Assembly (NCBI GenBank): GCA_050084985.1 | Contig: JBITNC010000001.1 | Coordinates: forward strand, 129,084,001 to 129,148,000 | Direction: 5' to 3' | Source of the DNA: Nageia nagi | Lineage: Eukaryota; Pinophyta | DNA length: 64,000 bases | Part shown: positions 48,601-60,514 of the stretch, piece by piece | Numbering within the stretch: position 1 is the stretch's first letter | Layout: every line of letters begins with the position of its first letter | Program-made: the position numbers and the translations under genes | Notes under the pieces: model-generated | The model's database searches: none | Told to the model about the DNA's origin: nothing | Seen by the model: only the letters and a program-made list of their open reading frames with translations

Positions 48601-48849
48601 ATAGGAAGAAGACATATCAGGAAATGACCAAGAAATAAAAGATGAAGGAACATAAGGTGAACAAGAAGAAGAAAAGAATGAGCTTGAGTCTAAAGTACCA
48701 TCATGAATTCCATTTTACCATGCTCAAAAGTGTTGGAGAACCAATTTAGTAAGCACTAATACTTATGTATGCAATTTAGTATACAATTTTACATTTTTAA
48801 TCCAATAAAATATAACATATGCCTTATATTTTTATTTTAGCAAATAAAC
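45601..48849. other. Unassigned, scattered coding-like stretches
   Basis: No family is identified. Two parts look like worn coding sequence on the plus strand. One is 45601-45830 (NDAIKLALNSLIHLEKLHGE). The other is about 48370-48660, Lys/Glu-rich with DGSSSDIKEDKMEDGL and a Lys-rich tail. Because stops and shifts are frequent I do not call genes. A single copy of the 51-bp family lies near 47529-47590. Confidence 0.3.
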
Positions 48850-49200
48850 CAAACATGATTTAAAGGTAGAAAATATAGAGAAAAATAACTTTGAAGATGA
48901 TATTAAAGAGCTAAAGAGTACACTTGAAATAAAATAGGTAGAGATTGAAGAAATAAAATGTAAGATCTTAACCCTTGAGAAGACACTTGAAGACATCTAA
49001 AAAATAGAGGTTTCCAAAGGAAACAAAAACATGCTTGGCATCATGAAGAAGTATTGAGAAATAGGAATCAAATTAAATACTTACTAAAGAAAAATTCAAA
49101 ATTTCAAGAACAATTGGATTCTTTAGAGGAGTAAATAGGGATTAGAAGGCCCAAATTATCTAAAACTAGGTCTAGGAGTATGTTGAATATTTTTAGTGAC
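48850..49200 (+). pseudogene. Coiled-coil fragment, copia-type gag region
   Basis: The plus strand reads a Glu/Lys/Leu/Ile heptad pattern (DDIKELKSTLEIKQVEIEEI, then ILTLEKTLEDI) and, after a frame change, KFQEQLDSLEEQIGIRRPK and 'TRSRSMLNIF'. Such Lys/Glu-rich coiled coils occur at the C-terminus of some plant copia Gag proteins, just before pol. No pol follows. The assignment to copia gag is by general resemblance only. Confidence 0.4.
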
Positions 49201-49239
49201 CCCTAAGATTAACCTAGCTAGAGACTAATCTAACATTTA

Positions 49240-49978
49240 CCTTCAATGATGCATAATACACCAAATAATAACAAAGAAATAATAGTAAATAAATAATAAT
49301 ATAAATTATGTAGTAGATACAAATATGTATAAATTAAATATATAGATTATTGAATTAGATTTAATTAATAAGTAATTGTAATGAGAAAGAGATTTAGAGA
49401 GATAAATACCTATCACCTTACCTAGGCAATATGTAGACTAGAACTCATCGATGATGTAGATCTTAAAGTATGATCCTTTCAAACATATGATACAAAGTAA
49501 CATGGATCCACACTAGCATATTCGCTCACATTGGGATGGCATCCATGTCAATGTAACATCCACACTAGGATATTTGCATCTCAATATTTACAAACAAGAT
49601 TCAATATCAATATAATGATCAAAAAGCCAAATCTAGCATATAATAGCCAATACTAGAATGAAAAGCTCATGTGATACTAAAATCTCTATTACAATAGGTA
49701 GTATTGAAGAACAACTAAAAATGGTAGTTGAGTATGAGTATGGAGATAAATATCTGATAGCCTCCTCATGTAGATAAATCCTTCATTTATAGGAAAGTAA
49801 TATATCAAAATGCAGACCTAGAATCTAGCACGAACATTGGGGTACCTTACATATGAAGGGATAAAAGTACATGAGAATATGTTCATATCAATCCATCATA
49901 ATATATAACATATAATGATATAACAAAAATTTCAACTTAATTATTACACCTTAGGGTAGATAAAATTAAGTGTCAACA
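49240..49978 (-). mobile_element. Candidate solo LTR, gypsy-like
   Basis: On the minus strand it opens TGTTGACACTTAA at 49978, much like the gypsy LTR at 21532, and has a TATA-like CCTATAAATGAAG at 49781-49793. The distal end could not be fixed and no internal domain or flanking duplication was found. The left coordinate is a guess. Confidence 0.35.
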
Positions 49979-50060
49979 TTAAAAATTACAAAAGTAGAAT
50001 CCACAACTAACTCTTGAATAAAAATATTAGCAATATTAGGATAAAAAGAAATATCAAATG
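49979..50060 (-). pseudogene. Downstream piece of the interrupted unknown reading frame
   Basis: If the copia element and one AAATG duplication are removed, the minus-strand frame ending LANEGSF at 60993 continues here as DISFYPNIANIFIQELVVD without a stop until the next LTR edge. The protein is unknown. The frame continuity argues that the copia inserted into something that was coding. Confidence 0.4.
50056..50060. repeat. Target-site duplication AAATG, left
   Basis: AAATG directly abuts the LTR at 50061 and is identical to 60988-60992. Confidence 0.9.
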
Positions 50061-50547
50061 TGATGGGAATAAGCCTAAATGACTAAATTCCTATTCTACC
50101 AAGATCACTTAAAACATATCTTAAATATCAATAACATAGCATCACAAGATAGCCAATCTCACAAAGTTGACATCATATGTAAAGTGGTTCCTCTCATGGA
50201 AGAGAGTACATCCACTAATCTAAGATATTCTTATTCTCAAAGAATACTCTCTTACAATACCCCTTTCTCACTTATCCTAAAATCCTATAGCATACCTTTG
50301 CTACAAACTTGAGTGAATAAATAATAGGGGAGGACCTCTATTTATAGGGAAAAATCATCCTTTTTTTAACCAAAGTACAATGACATGACATATTTGACCC
50401 TATTATTCAAGGGGCATGCTTATGAGATGGAGTGTAGGATAGTTTATATTTTCTTATCATAAATACTTCAAAGGTATTTAGGGATACTTTTAATATTAAT
50501 GAATTTACTTTGAGATACCTTACAATAATGCATTATACATTCCAACA
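50061..50547 (-). mobile_element. Copia 3' LTR
   Basis: Read on the minus strand it opens TGTTGGAATG and ends CCCATCA. It is 487 bp and aligns over its length with 60515-60987. A pattern CCCCTATTTATAG-like on the opposite strand near 50330-50345 (minus strand CTATAAATAGAGG) is the probable TATA region. Confidence 0.9.
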
Positions 50548-50559
50548 CTCCCCATTAAT
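50548..50559 (-). other. Polypurine tract
   Basis: The minus strand reads TTAATGGGGAG directly before the LTR opening TGTTGGAATG, as in many copia elements. Confidence 0.8.
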
Positions 50560-51289
50560 GAAATATTAGGGTAGATTGAAGAAGAGATAAGAAAGAGAGA
50601 GTATAAGAGATTTATCCCCTATAGAGATAGAATCAAATATGAGAATATTTACATCTTTGAAAAATAATCAAGATCTTAGATTTAGTCTCACTACTTTACC
50701 ATTTGAAAAATGATTTACAATACAATAATTAATCACAATTGGTTTCATTGTACAAAGTTGTCATTCAACAACAAATTGACATGATGAGTTTCTATGAGCC
50801 TACCCACTCAAAGTAGGTAACCTGAACTCTTAAGAATAAACCTACAAGCTACAAGCATATCATAAAACAACATTAGTCAGATGCATCATATAAGCATTCA
50901 TATCAACATAAGATAAATGAATAAAGTAATACCTTCCATAAATTAATCAATGGTGCATTATAAATCATCAAAAAGATTCCAAGCTAATACTCATAATCAC
51001 TTGATGTATAAAAATATATATTGATCAACATCAAAAATAGAACATAAGAATATATGAGTTTCTCACATATGGATAGCTAAACAATGCCAAAATGCATATA
51101 ATAATTTCTCATATATGGATAACTAAATAGTGCTAGTAGAAGCCATCATATACAAAAACAATATATACAACTAATTCCTCACACAAATGAACTAGCCACA
51201 AAGGTGTACATAAAATTATCAACACTATATAATCAAAAATCTTTCTAGGGATTAATTTGTCACCATAAACATGAATTTAATAATAATTC
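50560..51289 (-). other. Copia 3' untranslated stretch
   Basis: AT-rich segment between the end of RNase H similarity and the polypurine tract. No domain is seen. Confidence 0.5.
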
Positions 51290-54200
51290 AACCTTCACTC
51301 CCCCTTGAAGAAAACTTGGCCAACCTAATATATTTCCTAAGATCACAAAACTAAGCTTCAAGAAGGGGCTTGGTAAATAAATCAATAGAGTTTAAGATTG
51401 ATGAAAATACTACAATTGTAGGATACCATCCAAAACCTTCTCCCTCAAAAAATATGCTAAGATTTTAACATGTTTTGCTTTTTGATAGAAATAGGGTTAT
51501 TTGCCAAAGCAATAACTAACTTATGATTTGAAAAAACCCAAGATCGATGAGCTTACACATATCAAATTTCTTTCATAATATGCCCCAACTAAATAGCTTC
51601 TTGGATCATAACTAGTAGTGGCTTGATATTCAACCTCTAAGGTGAAGTGAGTAGTAGTAAGCTACTTCTTGGAAGCCTAAGAGATAGCACCTAAACTAAT
51701 GCTAAATATATAAGTAAAGGTTGATTTCCTGTCATCCCTATCTCCCCCATACTTAGAATCTAAATACCTTAAAAGAAAGAATGAGGGAAACTTAGAATAA
51801 TTGAGAGCAAGATCCTTCCTTCCCACAACATACTTCAAGATGTTTTTAACAACATTGAGATGCTCAACATATGGTTTTTGCATATATCATGCTATAAAAT
51901 TTACTGCAAAGATAATATTTAGCCTAGAGATAGTCAAATAAAGATGACTACCAATTAGTTACTTGTAAGACATAACATATACCAAATGAGAGTTGGCACT
52001 AAGAGTTAGAGTGATTCTAGGATAGATTGGGATTGTAGTAGGTTTTTACTACATTTCAAATATTTATAATATATTTGAGATATAATTGGATTAACTAATA
52101 TAAGTATAATCTTTGTATTGGTATACTTACATACCAAGGTAGTAGTATAAGAGAATAAGATCAATAATTTCAAATGTTACCTTAAGTTTGGATATGGAGT
52201 CTTATATGATTCAATCATTATTTCCTATGATCAAAAGATCATTCACATAGAGAAGAATCAAGACCAAGTCTTGTTCCTAATTGAGCATATATAGATCTAA
52301 ATTATAGATGCACTTAGAGAATCCAATTCCTTCAAAGTGTCATAAAATATTTTTGTACCAAGCTCTAAGTGCTTTCTTAAGTCCATAGAAGGACTTCTTT
52401 AGCTTGCACACAAGGGATTCTTTGCATTTCACAAAAAACCCTTCTATTTGATTCATGTAAATCTATACATCTAATTAACCATTGAGAAAATCATTCTTGA
52501 TATCAAGTTGATAAACTTTTCATTCTTAAGCTATTGAAAGAGCTAAGATTGACCAAATTATGGGCATCTTTACCATTGAAGTAAAGGTTTTCTCATAATC
52601 AACTATGTATTTTTGAGCAAACCTTTGGTGAATAACCTTGCCTTTATCAATTTTACCAACTAAATTATATTTGACCTTGTAAATCCACTTATTACTAATC
52701 ATAATCCATTCATTGGATAGAGAACCAATTCCTAAGTTTTATTTTTCATCAAAGCCTCGTACTCCACTTTCATGGCTTCTATCAAGCATTCGTGATTTGA
52801 AGCTTCCTTGAATGATGAGGGATCATTCTTGCTATTAATTTTAGTAAATAAATATTTATTTAAGGTCATACTTATCATTATTATTTATGTTGGATAATTT
52901 TTCTCTTGAGAAGACTTATCTACATTTATATCCATCTAGTTAGGTGCGACAAAAGAGTCACTAAGATCATCCAAGTCCTCATAAGAAACAGAATCCTTAG
53001 AAAGTTCATTGAACTTTACATCTCTCAATATGAACATTGCTATAAATTAAGAAGAGTAGATCATGTAGCCTCTATATTGATTTTCATATCCCATAAAGAT
53101 GAAATTTTTAGATATCTTATCCAAATTCTTTATTTTCTTAGAAACAATGAAGGAATAAGCATCACAACCAAAATCCCTAAGGTAAGAGATGTTAGGGTTT
53201 TTTCTCATCCATGCCTCATATGATATTTTTCCTTTAACTACTTTTATAGCAAACATATTCAAAATATGGATCATAGTTCTCATAGCTTCATCCCATAAGA
53301 AACTAGGGAGATTTTCTAACATGTACCTAGCCATTTCCTAAATGATTATATTCTTTCTTTTGGCAACACCATTTTCTTGAGAGGTGTAAGGGATTATGAA
53401 GTTCATATTGATCCTATATTAGTCACAATAGTCATTGAACTTATTGATATCATATTCATCCCATTGTCATATCTCAACATCTTATTTTGAATTCAGTATG
53501 ATTTTCAACTGAGGCTTTGAAATCTTTGAAAATGTTAAAGGTTTGATCCCTATGCTTGAGTAGATATCCAAATGTCATCCTATTGAAGTCCTCAATGAAG
53601 GTTAAGATATAATATGCTCCCATAAGAGAATTAGTCTAAAATTAACCCATCAAATTTGAATGCATAAGCTGAAGAGGTTATTTTTCTCTTATTACCTTAT
53701 CTTTATCAAAATTTACCTATTTATCTTACCTAAGATGCACTTCTCACAAATACCAATTATGGGTGATATAAAAGGAAAACCTTTTATAATTTATTAAATT
53801 TTTATGATTTGAATACTTTTGTAATTGAGATTTCCTAATCAATGGTGCCAAAAATTTCTTATATAGAAAATATTTGTAGTAAGGTATATCTTTGTTGGAA
53901 CTTGATCCACTATGTAGAGATCATCTTTCACTGATCCTTTGACCAAAGTGCCAAATCCCTCTTTAATGCACCAGGAGTGTGAGTTGAACTTTAATGAGTA
54001 TCCTTTACTTACAAATCAAACTACAAAAAAAGATTCATACTAAGTTTAGGCACATAGAGCATATTTTTAACAACCTATCCATGCAACAACACACTCCCAA
54101 TCCCTTGGACTTAAAGGATTGAATTATCACCTATCACAACTACATCCTTTTTATACTTATGAAAATTTTCAATCTTATCCATTTTAAAATACATATGATT

Positions 54201-54300
54201 TATGCACCTAGAGTTAACAATGCAATCATTCAAGAAAGTATGATACCTAGAGTAAAGAACACAAACAAAAGTAGTTTTATTATTTTCTTACCTTTGAAGT
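51290..54300 (-). pseudogene. Ty1/copia pol (PR/INT/RT/RH), decayed
   Basis: From the C-terminus: the RNase H tail (51290-51500) reads HVKI, FLREKVL and ILGNILGWPS. The RNase H/connection block at 51677-51883 has LDSKYGGDRDDRKST, then ASKK and EVEYQA. The RT has LLYVNDLLII with YVND at 52239-52250, so the first Asp of the YVDD box is Asn, and KKALRAWYKNIL nearby. The integrase core (53047-53400) has ENGVAKRKN, EMARYMLENLPSFLW, YEAWMRKNPNISYLRDFGCDAY and IFMGYENQYRGY. The protease and N-terminal integrase (53400-54300) are poorly preserved. The order proves copia. The gene is broken by frameshifts and stops and cannot be functional. Confidence 0.88.
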
Positions 54301-55091
54301 TATTTTATTTTTCAATTCATTTACCACCTTGCTTTCATTTTCTTGTAGCAATCTGATTCCTTATGACCATATATGCCACAAAAATAAAATTACCATCAAA
54401 TTTGGCTTTGGGTTTGGATTTGCTAGACTTATCATGATTATTCAGTTATTTATTTCCACCTTTTTGAAATCATTTTTGAAAGCATGGGAAGATTTTTTTG
54501 GTTTTTGAACTTATTTTTGAAGTGAGTCTTCATTGGTCCTAGTGACATAGAATGGCCATTAAGAGTGGACATCAAAAACTATTTATTGAGAGTTTCCTAG
54601 TGTTTTAGGAGAATTCTTGAAATGTTTTTCAAGGAGTAAAATCTTTCTTCATCATCAAACCTTGTCTCAATGACTATCATGAGGTGAATTAATTTATTAG
54701 AGAGGCTTGGAAGGATGATGAACACTATAAATGAATCATTAATCCAGTTGTATCCATACCCCATACATTGGGTCCTCAGATCAATAATTTTGTTTAAGTA
54801 TATTGCAACACTTTAATTTTCCTCTTGATGTGATTGTAATAATTTTTGTATAATGATGAAACTCTTAGAGAATTTGGTGTCAAGGTAGATTTTTTTCAAC
54901 CTATCTAAAGCTCCCTTTATGGAGTTTAAAGAAGAGATCATGAGGATTTCATCTAAAATTGCATGAAAAATCATAAAGATTACCATCTCATTCTTTGCGT
55001 TGTAAGACTTAAGCACCTTCCCATCTACTATAGTAACTTTATTTTCATTTATCATTTTCCATAGTTTCTATGCTTTGAGCTCTTCTTTCAT
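54301..55091 (-). pseudogene. Ty1/copia gag with zinc knuckle
   Basis: Start taken at the minus-strand ATG 55089-55091 (MKEELKA), the first codon where gag-like sequence begins; the true start is uncertain. The UBN2-like gag fold reads LWKMINENKVTIVDGK, MVIFMIFHAILDEIL, LDRLKKIYLDTKFSKSF and YLNKIIDLRTQC, then FDDEERFYSLKN. The zinc knuckle at 54348-54389 reads F-x2-C-G-I-Y-G-H-K-E-S-D-C: the second Cys, His and last Cys are kept, but the first Cys appears as Phe. Stops occur at likely Gln codons. It lies just upstream of pol in the element. Confidence 0.8.
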
Positions 55092-55588
55092 CGTAAGTTC
55101 TCAAATACAATAGTTAGAAATATATAGAATGTGTTTGGGTGAAAAGGAGTCTCCTATTTACTTCAAAATAAGGTTAAAGTGTTAACCAATGTAAGTATGT
55201 TAAATTTGTGAACCAAAATTAATCAATCATACATGTTGAGTTTATTCAAATTAATCAATCATACATGTTAAAATTTAACCAAAGGTAATCAACAAGACAT
55301 GCTTAAATTATTAACCAATTTCAATATGCAAAATATTTTCAATCTCATCAAATTATATATCCCATACATCAACATTTTTTCATAACCAAGTAACATTGAT
55401 GTTGAGAGGGTATATTTGAGGTTATTTTCTTATTTAATATTAGGCCTTCACTTGGATGTCTTAATGTAGCACTTAGTGATGAAATCTAAGCCATGATAGA
55501 GCTCAAGTCCTACCAATTCTCAACCAATTCCCTATGAACAACAATATCTCTCATAAGGATAAGTACTAGCTATTTTCAAGTGTATGAT
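55092..55588 (-). other. Copia leader, proximal part
   Basis: Non-coding sequence upstream of gag. A phrase AATCAATCATACATGTT occurs twice near 55222 and 55254, part of a short local repeat. Nothing else is seen. Confidence 0.45.
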
Positions 55589-57717
55589 GTATATTAGATA
55601 AATCAAATTTTATCTTGATTAGGTTTCAAGTTGTCCTCCTAGATTATTAGGATCATTCATAAATGGATGTGCAGATATGTGGTATCACTACACATGCCTA
55701 TCCATCTATATGGATTTATGTTAAGATCAATAAAGAAATTAAGGGCAATTAAGAAGTATAAAATTTACACCATTTAGGTTGATGGACTAAAGGTTATAGT
55801 CTACCTTATCCTCCCCTTGTGGATCCCCAAATAAATCATGTTGTAGAATAAATATATGGATGTGTTCATTTTAAGGAGTGCACTTTCAATATTAGTGATT
55901 TATTTGTAAAATATTAAAACAAAGTGCTTAACATAAATTGCATGAAAAAAATGTTACATCATTTGATTCGAAACATAAGAGTATCCAACAAGTTTTGCCA
56001 CAACCCCAAGAGAACATCTTTACGAAAAAAATGTATGAGTTCATTATTTTTAAGTAATAATAAAAATAAGGAGTCCCCCCTTTTGACTTAGAAACTTGAA
56101 CTTAAAAAAAATATCCCCCCTCATTTTACAATAGTATTAAAAATTACCTTTGTTTAAGAAGAAAACAAATCCCTTACCTAAGGATAGAATTTCAAAAACT
56201 ATTCCCTCCTGCCCCCCTTAAAAACATTCAAACATTCATAAGTGTTAGAAAACATTACACCCCCCATTTAAAAAGGTAAGAAAAATTAACACTCAATTAT
56301 CCAAAAAAGAACTTAGGAAGCAAGTTCTTTTATTTTTGGAAAATAGATAACCTTAAAAAGGTTAACTCCTCTTTTTTTGAAAAAAAAAAGAGAGACTTTG
56401 AAATTGTTTAAAAAAAAGGTTAACTCTAATTTTAAGAGTTTTTAAAAAATAACTCTTTCCTTTTGAAAGAAAAAAAATACACCTCTTTTTAAAATTATTC
56501 CCCTTTTTTAAAATATTTATCAATAATCTCTCCCTTTTTTAAATAAAAAAAGAACTCCCATTTATTAAAAAATATTATTATATGTTTAATAAAAAAAAAT
56601 TAAAAAAAAATTCTCCATTTAAAAAACAAATGTATGTTTAATAATTCATTATTGGATCGACCAAATTTAATCTTAATTAGGTTTCAAGTTGTCCTCCTAG
56701 GTTATCAGGATCATCCCTAAATGGACGTGCAGATATGTGGTATCACTACACATGCATGCCTATCCATCTATATGGATTTAAGTTCAGATAAACAAAAGAC
56801 TTAGGAGCAATTAAGAAGTACAAATTGTACACCATTTGGTTGATAGACTAAAGTTTTAGTCTACCTTATCCTCTCCTTGTGGCTCCCCAAACAAGTCATG
56901 TTCTAGAATAAATGTAGGATTTGTTCATTTTAGGGGGTGCACTTTCAATATTTATGATTTATTTGTAAAAATTTAAAAGCAAAGTGCTTAGCATAAAGTG
57001 TATGAAAAAAATGTTACATCATTTGATTTAAAACATAAGAATGTCCAACAAGTTTTGTCACAACCCCAAGAGAACCTCTTTACTAAAAAACTGTATCAAT
57101 TCATTATTTTTAAGTAATAATAAAAAAGGACTTCCTCTTTTTGACTAAAAAACTTGAACTTAGAAAATAATATTCCCCCCTTGTTTTACCATAGTATTAA
57201 AACTTACCTTTATTGAAGAAGGAAAAAACCCCTTATCTAAGGATAAAATTTCAAAAATGTTTCCCCTCCCCATAAAAACATTCACACATTCATAAGTGTT
57301 AAAAAATATTACACCCCCCTTTTAAAAAGGTTAAAAAACTAACACTCATTTATCCAAAAAAGAACTTAAGAAGAAAGTTATTTTATTTTTGGAAAAAAAA
57401 TTACCTTCAAAAAGGTTAACTCCTCTTTTTTTGAAAAAATAAAAGACACTTTCAAATTTAAAAAAAAAAAGAAAAGAAAAGGTTAACTCCAATTTTAAGA
57501 GTTTTTAAAAATTAACTCTCCCTTTTGAAAGAAAAAAAATACACCTCTTTTTAAAAATTATTTCCCTCTATTTAAAATATTTATCAATAATCTCCCCCTT
57601 TTTTTTAGAAAAAAAGAACTCCCATTTATTCAAAAAGATTATTATATGTTTAATAAAAAATAATTAAAAAAATCTTCATTTAAAAAAAAAAAGGATGTTT
57701 AATAAGTCATCATTGGA
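55589..57717. repeat. 1.06-kb tandem duplication in the copia leader
   Basis: Copy 1 is 55589-56650 and copy 2 is 56651-57717. Landmarks repeat at about 1,062 bp: TTAGGTTTCAAGTTGTCCTC at about 55620 and 56682, GATATGTGGTATCACTACAC, GGTTGATxGACTAAAG, GAATAAATxTAxGAT, CCAACAAGTTTTG and CACAACCCCAAGAGAAC. The second half of each copy alternates A- and T-runs with C-tracts (C6 at 56075, 56115, 56212 and 56260; again at 57175 and 57314). No coding similarity. It is the main reason the leader is so long. Confidence 0.88.
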
Positions 57718-57899
57718 CTAAATAAAGAGATTCAAACATGCAATTAGAGTATTTACAACTCATCCACCAGCCTACAATAAAATTAGGTAAGAAATTTCCT
57801 TTACTCCATGCCATACCTCATTAATTCCTATTGATATGATAATATAAGTCCCTTTATTAATGAAGAAAGGCCTAACATTACAACTCTACAAGTTTTGAA
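57718..57899. other. Leader spacer, no feature
   Basis: Short AT-rich stretch between the tandem duplication and the GC-rich block. Confidence 0.45.
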
Positions 57900-58400
57900 T
57901 AAAGGTTAAGGAGCCGAGGGATGTGAGTTGGGTGGAGGTAACATCATAGTGAGGGTGGTTCAAGGTGGTTAGGATCCAATACTACAAGAGGAGCAAGCCA
58001 AGCTAAGGGTGAGGTCAAGGGACAAACATATAAACCATTAGGGTTAAGTCCATAATGTGTTGAGACCAAAAAAATTGGGAGGTAGGAAAGGTGTTGCTTG
58101 TGTGATGCTACAATTAGAGGGATACATCAAGGGCAAAGTTGGTGGTCGAAGAGGTTGTACCATAGGAGGGATGGGGATTGGAAGATTCAATCCAGGATGA
58201 GAATGTAGGATGGTGATCCAACAAAATAAAATATTGCATTATTCAAATGCCCCTCTTGATAGAGATGCATTAGAGAGGTTGGTCATAAGCTGGCAGGAGG
58301 GAAGAGGAAGTCACCACTAAACATGAATCCTAAGGGAGGGTTGGGGGCTAATGGTGCATGCGGTAGAGTAGGATGGTGATTCATAAACCCTAATTTAGGA
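57900..58400. other. GC-rich block within the copia leader
   Basis: About 500 bp with much higher GC than the surroundings, G-rich on the plus strand (GGGTGGAGG, GGGAGGTAGG, GGAGGGATGGGG). On the minus strand one frame reads a Pro-rich stretch (LNLPIPIPPMVQPLRPPTLP, PFLPPNFFGLNTLW). This could be part of a captured host gene or an unrelated older insert. I cannot name it. Confidence 0.45.
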
Positions 58401-59800
58401 TTTAATTTGGATCTTCACACTTTGTTCATTTTAGTACTTGCAAAAATAAAAATGCACACCAAATCAAAAACACACAAAATGATGTACACACATAGTTACC
58501 CTATTTCGACTAATGTGGTCTACATATAATAAAAAATGAACCATTATTATAGATTCCATTTTACAATATCACTTGTTTGATCCTTCTAGCTTTACTCTTT
58601 TGTTTATCAAAGCTAAATCACACGATCACTATAGGCTCTTCATTGAATCCCTTTCTTAAAGATTACTCTCTTTTCAATGAAAATCCTTGAGCATAGTTCT
58701 ATGTCTCTTATTACAAGATGAAATCTTTAAAACTACTCTTTATATTCTTTTTTTCCATCATGGCAATTATGTCATCTACTTCTTTCTCTATGGCAATAAT
58801 CATGTCCATGTTCTTTTTCTTCTTCTATGCAATCTTGAAATGCACCTCCAATATTACTTTCATGGTTTTGTTATTTTCCATGGAGTTTACAATAAAATGG
58901 AGTCTTCTACATTCTTTTAAAAACTACACTAAATCACTCCCCTTGGGAGGAAATCCATACTAAAAGAATTAACTTTTTTTCATACTCCATGTTCTTTTTT
59001 ATAACATTAAGTGATTACAAATTTGGAGTTTATGGTTATATGGTGATAAGTTAATATTTATTATTTTTATTCTTTTACAATATGCTCTCTCATCCTCACA
59101 AAAATAATCTCCCTCATTTGTAATCCTATAGTATTGTTTTGACCTCATATGGTTATATTCTTCTATCTTTTTGGATTTTGCAAAATTGTCAAAATTGCTT
59201 CTAGTGCCATTTTGGCATGACCACAACTTCATGACCATAATTCTATATGTTATGAAATTTCATATAGGTGTTCTTGGATATGTGTATCTTAACTTATGTA
59301 AATTTCATGCTTTAAATACTTATTCATAGATCCAAGCATCATCATCAAATTGGCCTCCAACATAGATTTGCACCTAGTAGCTATTAAAATTTTGACAGTG
59401 ATGAATGCAAAATGATAATTTACCATTTTGTGAGTGCTATAACTTTCAAATATTTTATCCGAATACCTTAAAATATTAACCAAATGTTAACCATAATACA
59501 ATGTACCAATGAATTAAATTTCAAGCTATTATTCCATCCGATATACTTATGGTGAATCCATCACTAGAGCCTTCCATACATATTTTGCATTTTTTATATT
59601 TAACACCAAATTTTGAAAAGCCATAACTTACAAGCCATAGCTCTATTTTATTTTTCATTTGAAACATTAGAATCATGGAAGAGAGATATTTAATTTGGAA
59701 GAGAACAATCAATAAAATTAAGAACTTGAAAAATCACCTTTTATTTTAAGAGTTTGAAATCCATTTCAGATAAGGTGGTGCATGTAGTAGTGCAAGTAGT
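58401..59800. other. Leader, distal part: no gene seen
   Basis: AT-rich. Open stretches at 58687-58963 are Phe/Ile/Met-rich and low-complexity, typical of chance frames in such DNA. Confidence 0.45.
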
Positions 59801-59822
59801 GGGGTGGGGTGGGGGACTGGGG
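59801..59822 (+). other. Strong G-quadruplex motif
   Basis: Four runs of four or five G separated by loops of T, T and ACT (GGGG-T-GGGG-T-GGGGG-ACT-GGGG). This meets the usual G4 pattern with very short loops. It is on the strand opposite to the element's RNA, within the copia leader, about 0.7 kb inside the 5' LTR. Confidence 0.85.
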
Positions 59823-60498
59823 TTTTGAAAAATAAAATTAGTTTCCCTTGTCAAATATTTATTTAATTGTAATCAATTTTTTTAATGTATTCCTCCCCAT
59901 TAAAATAATTTAAAAATATATCTAAAAAATATGCTTTTTCAAAATTTTAATAAAAATATTTTCTAGAAAAAAATATTTTATACATTGTATGTTTATTTTT
60001 TCTAAGAAATAAAATACTTTTAATAATCATATTGGATAGAAATAAATTTTTATTTAATTTTCCTTTTGTAAATAAATAAATTTATTTCAAAAAATAAATA
60101 CCAATTTATAATTGCTAATCATAAAAAATGCAACTTTTACCTCTTCTTTTATAAACATAAAGAAATGTCTATATGGTAAATTTTTTGCAAACTTATACTA
60201 TTATAAATTTTAAAATAGTTTCACAATAATACATTATTATTATTTTAAGCAATTTATCAAAAAGGTGTAACTGACAAAACAATGTTAGTGTAAATAATTG
60301 CATAACAATAATATATTTTACTTATAAGCAAATTTTGTTAAAAAATTGAACTAACACATAACAATATTATTAAAATAATGAAATAGTCCAAAATTGAAAA
60401 AAAAAGGGTCAAAAATCAAGAGGGTAGGAGGTTATACATTCACTTAATTTTACTTCACAAGAATGAAGATGAACCTCTAGAGATGAAGCCTCCAAGAA
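59823..60498. other. Leader next to 5' LTR, very AT-rich
   Basis: Long A/T runs with no coding signs. The last 80 bp before the primer site (60420-60498) are more balanced in composition. Confidence 0.45.
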
Positions 60499-60513
60499 TG
60501 GCTCTGATACTAA
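60499..60513 (-). other. Primer-binding site, iMet-tRNA
   Basis: The minus strand reads TTAGTATCAGAGCC, matching the plant iMet site TGGTATCAGAGCC at all but the second and third bases. It lies one or two bases inside the 5' LTR end at 60515. Confidence 0.85.
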
Positions 60514-60514
60514 T

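Noticed and set aside
58687-58963. Overlapping Phe/Met-rich open frames, membrane-protein-like
   Set aside because: Two frames of the same T-rich stretch inside the copia leader. Hydrophobicity follows from T-rich codons.
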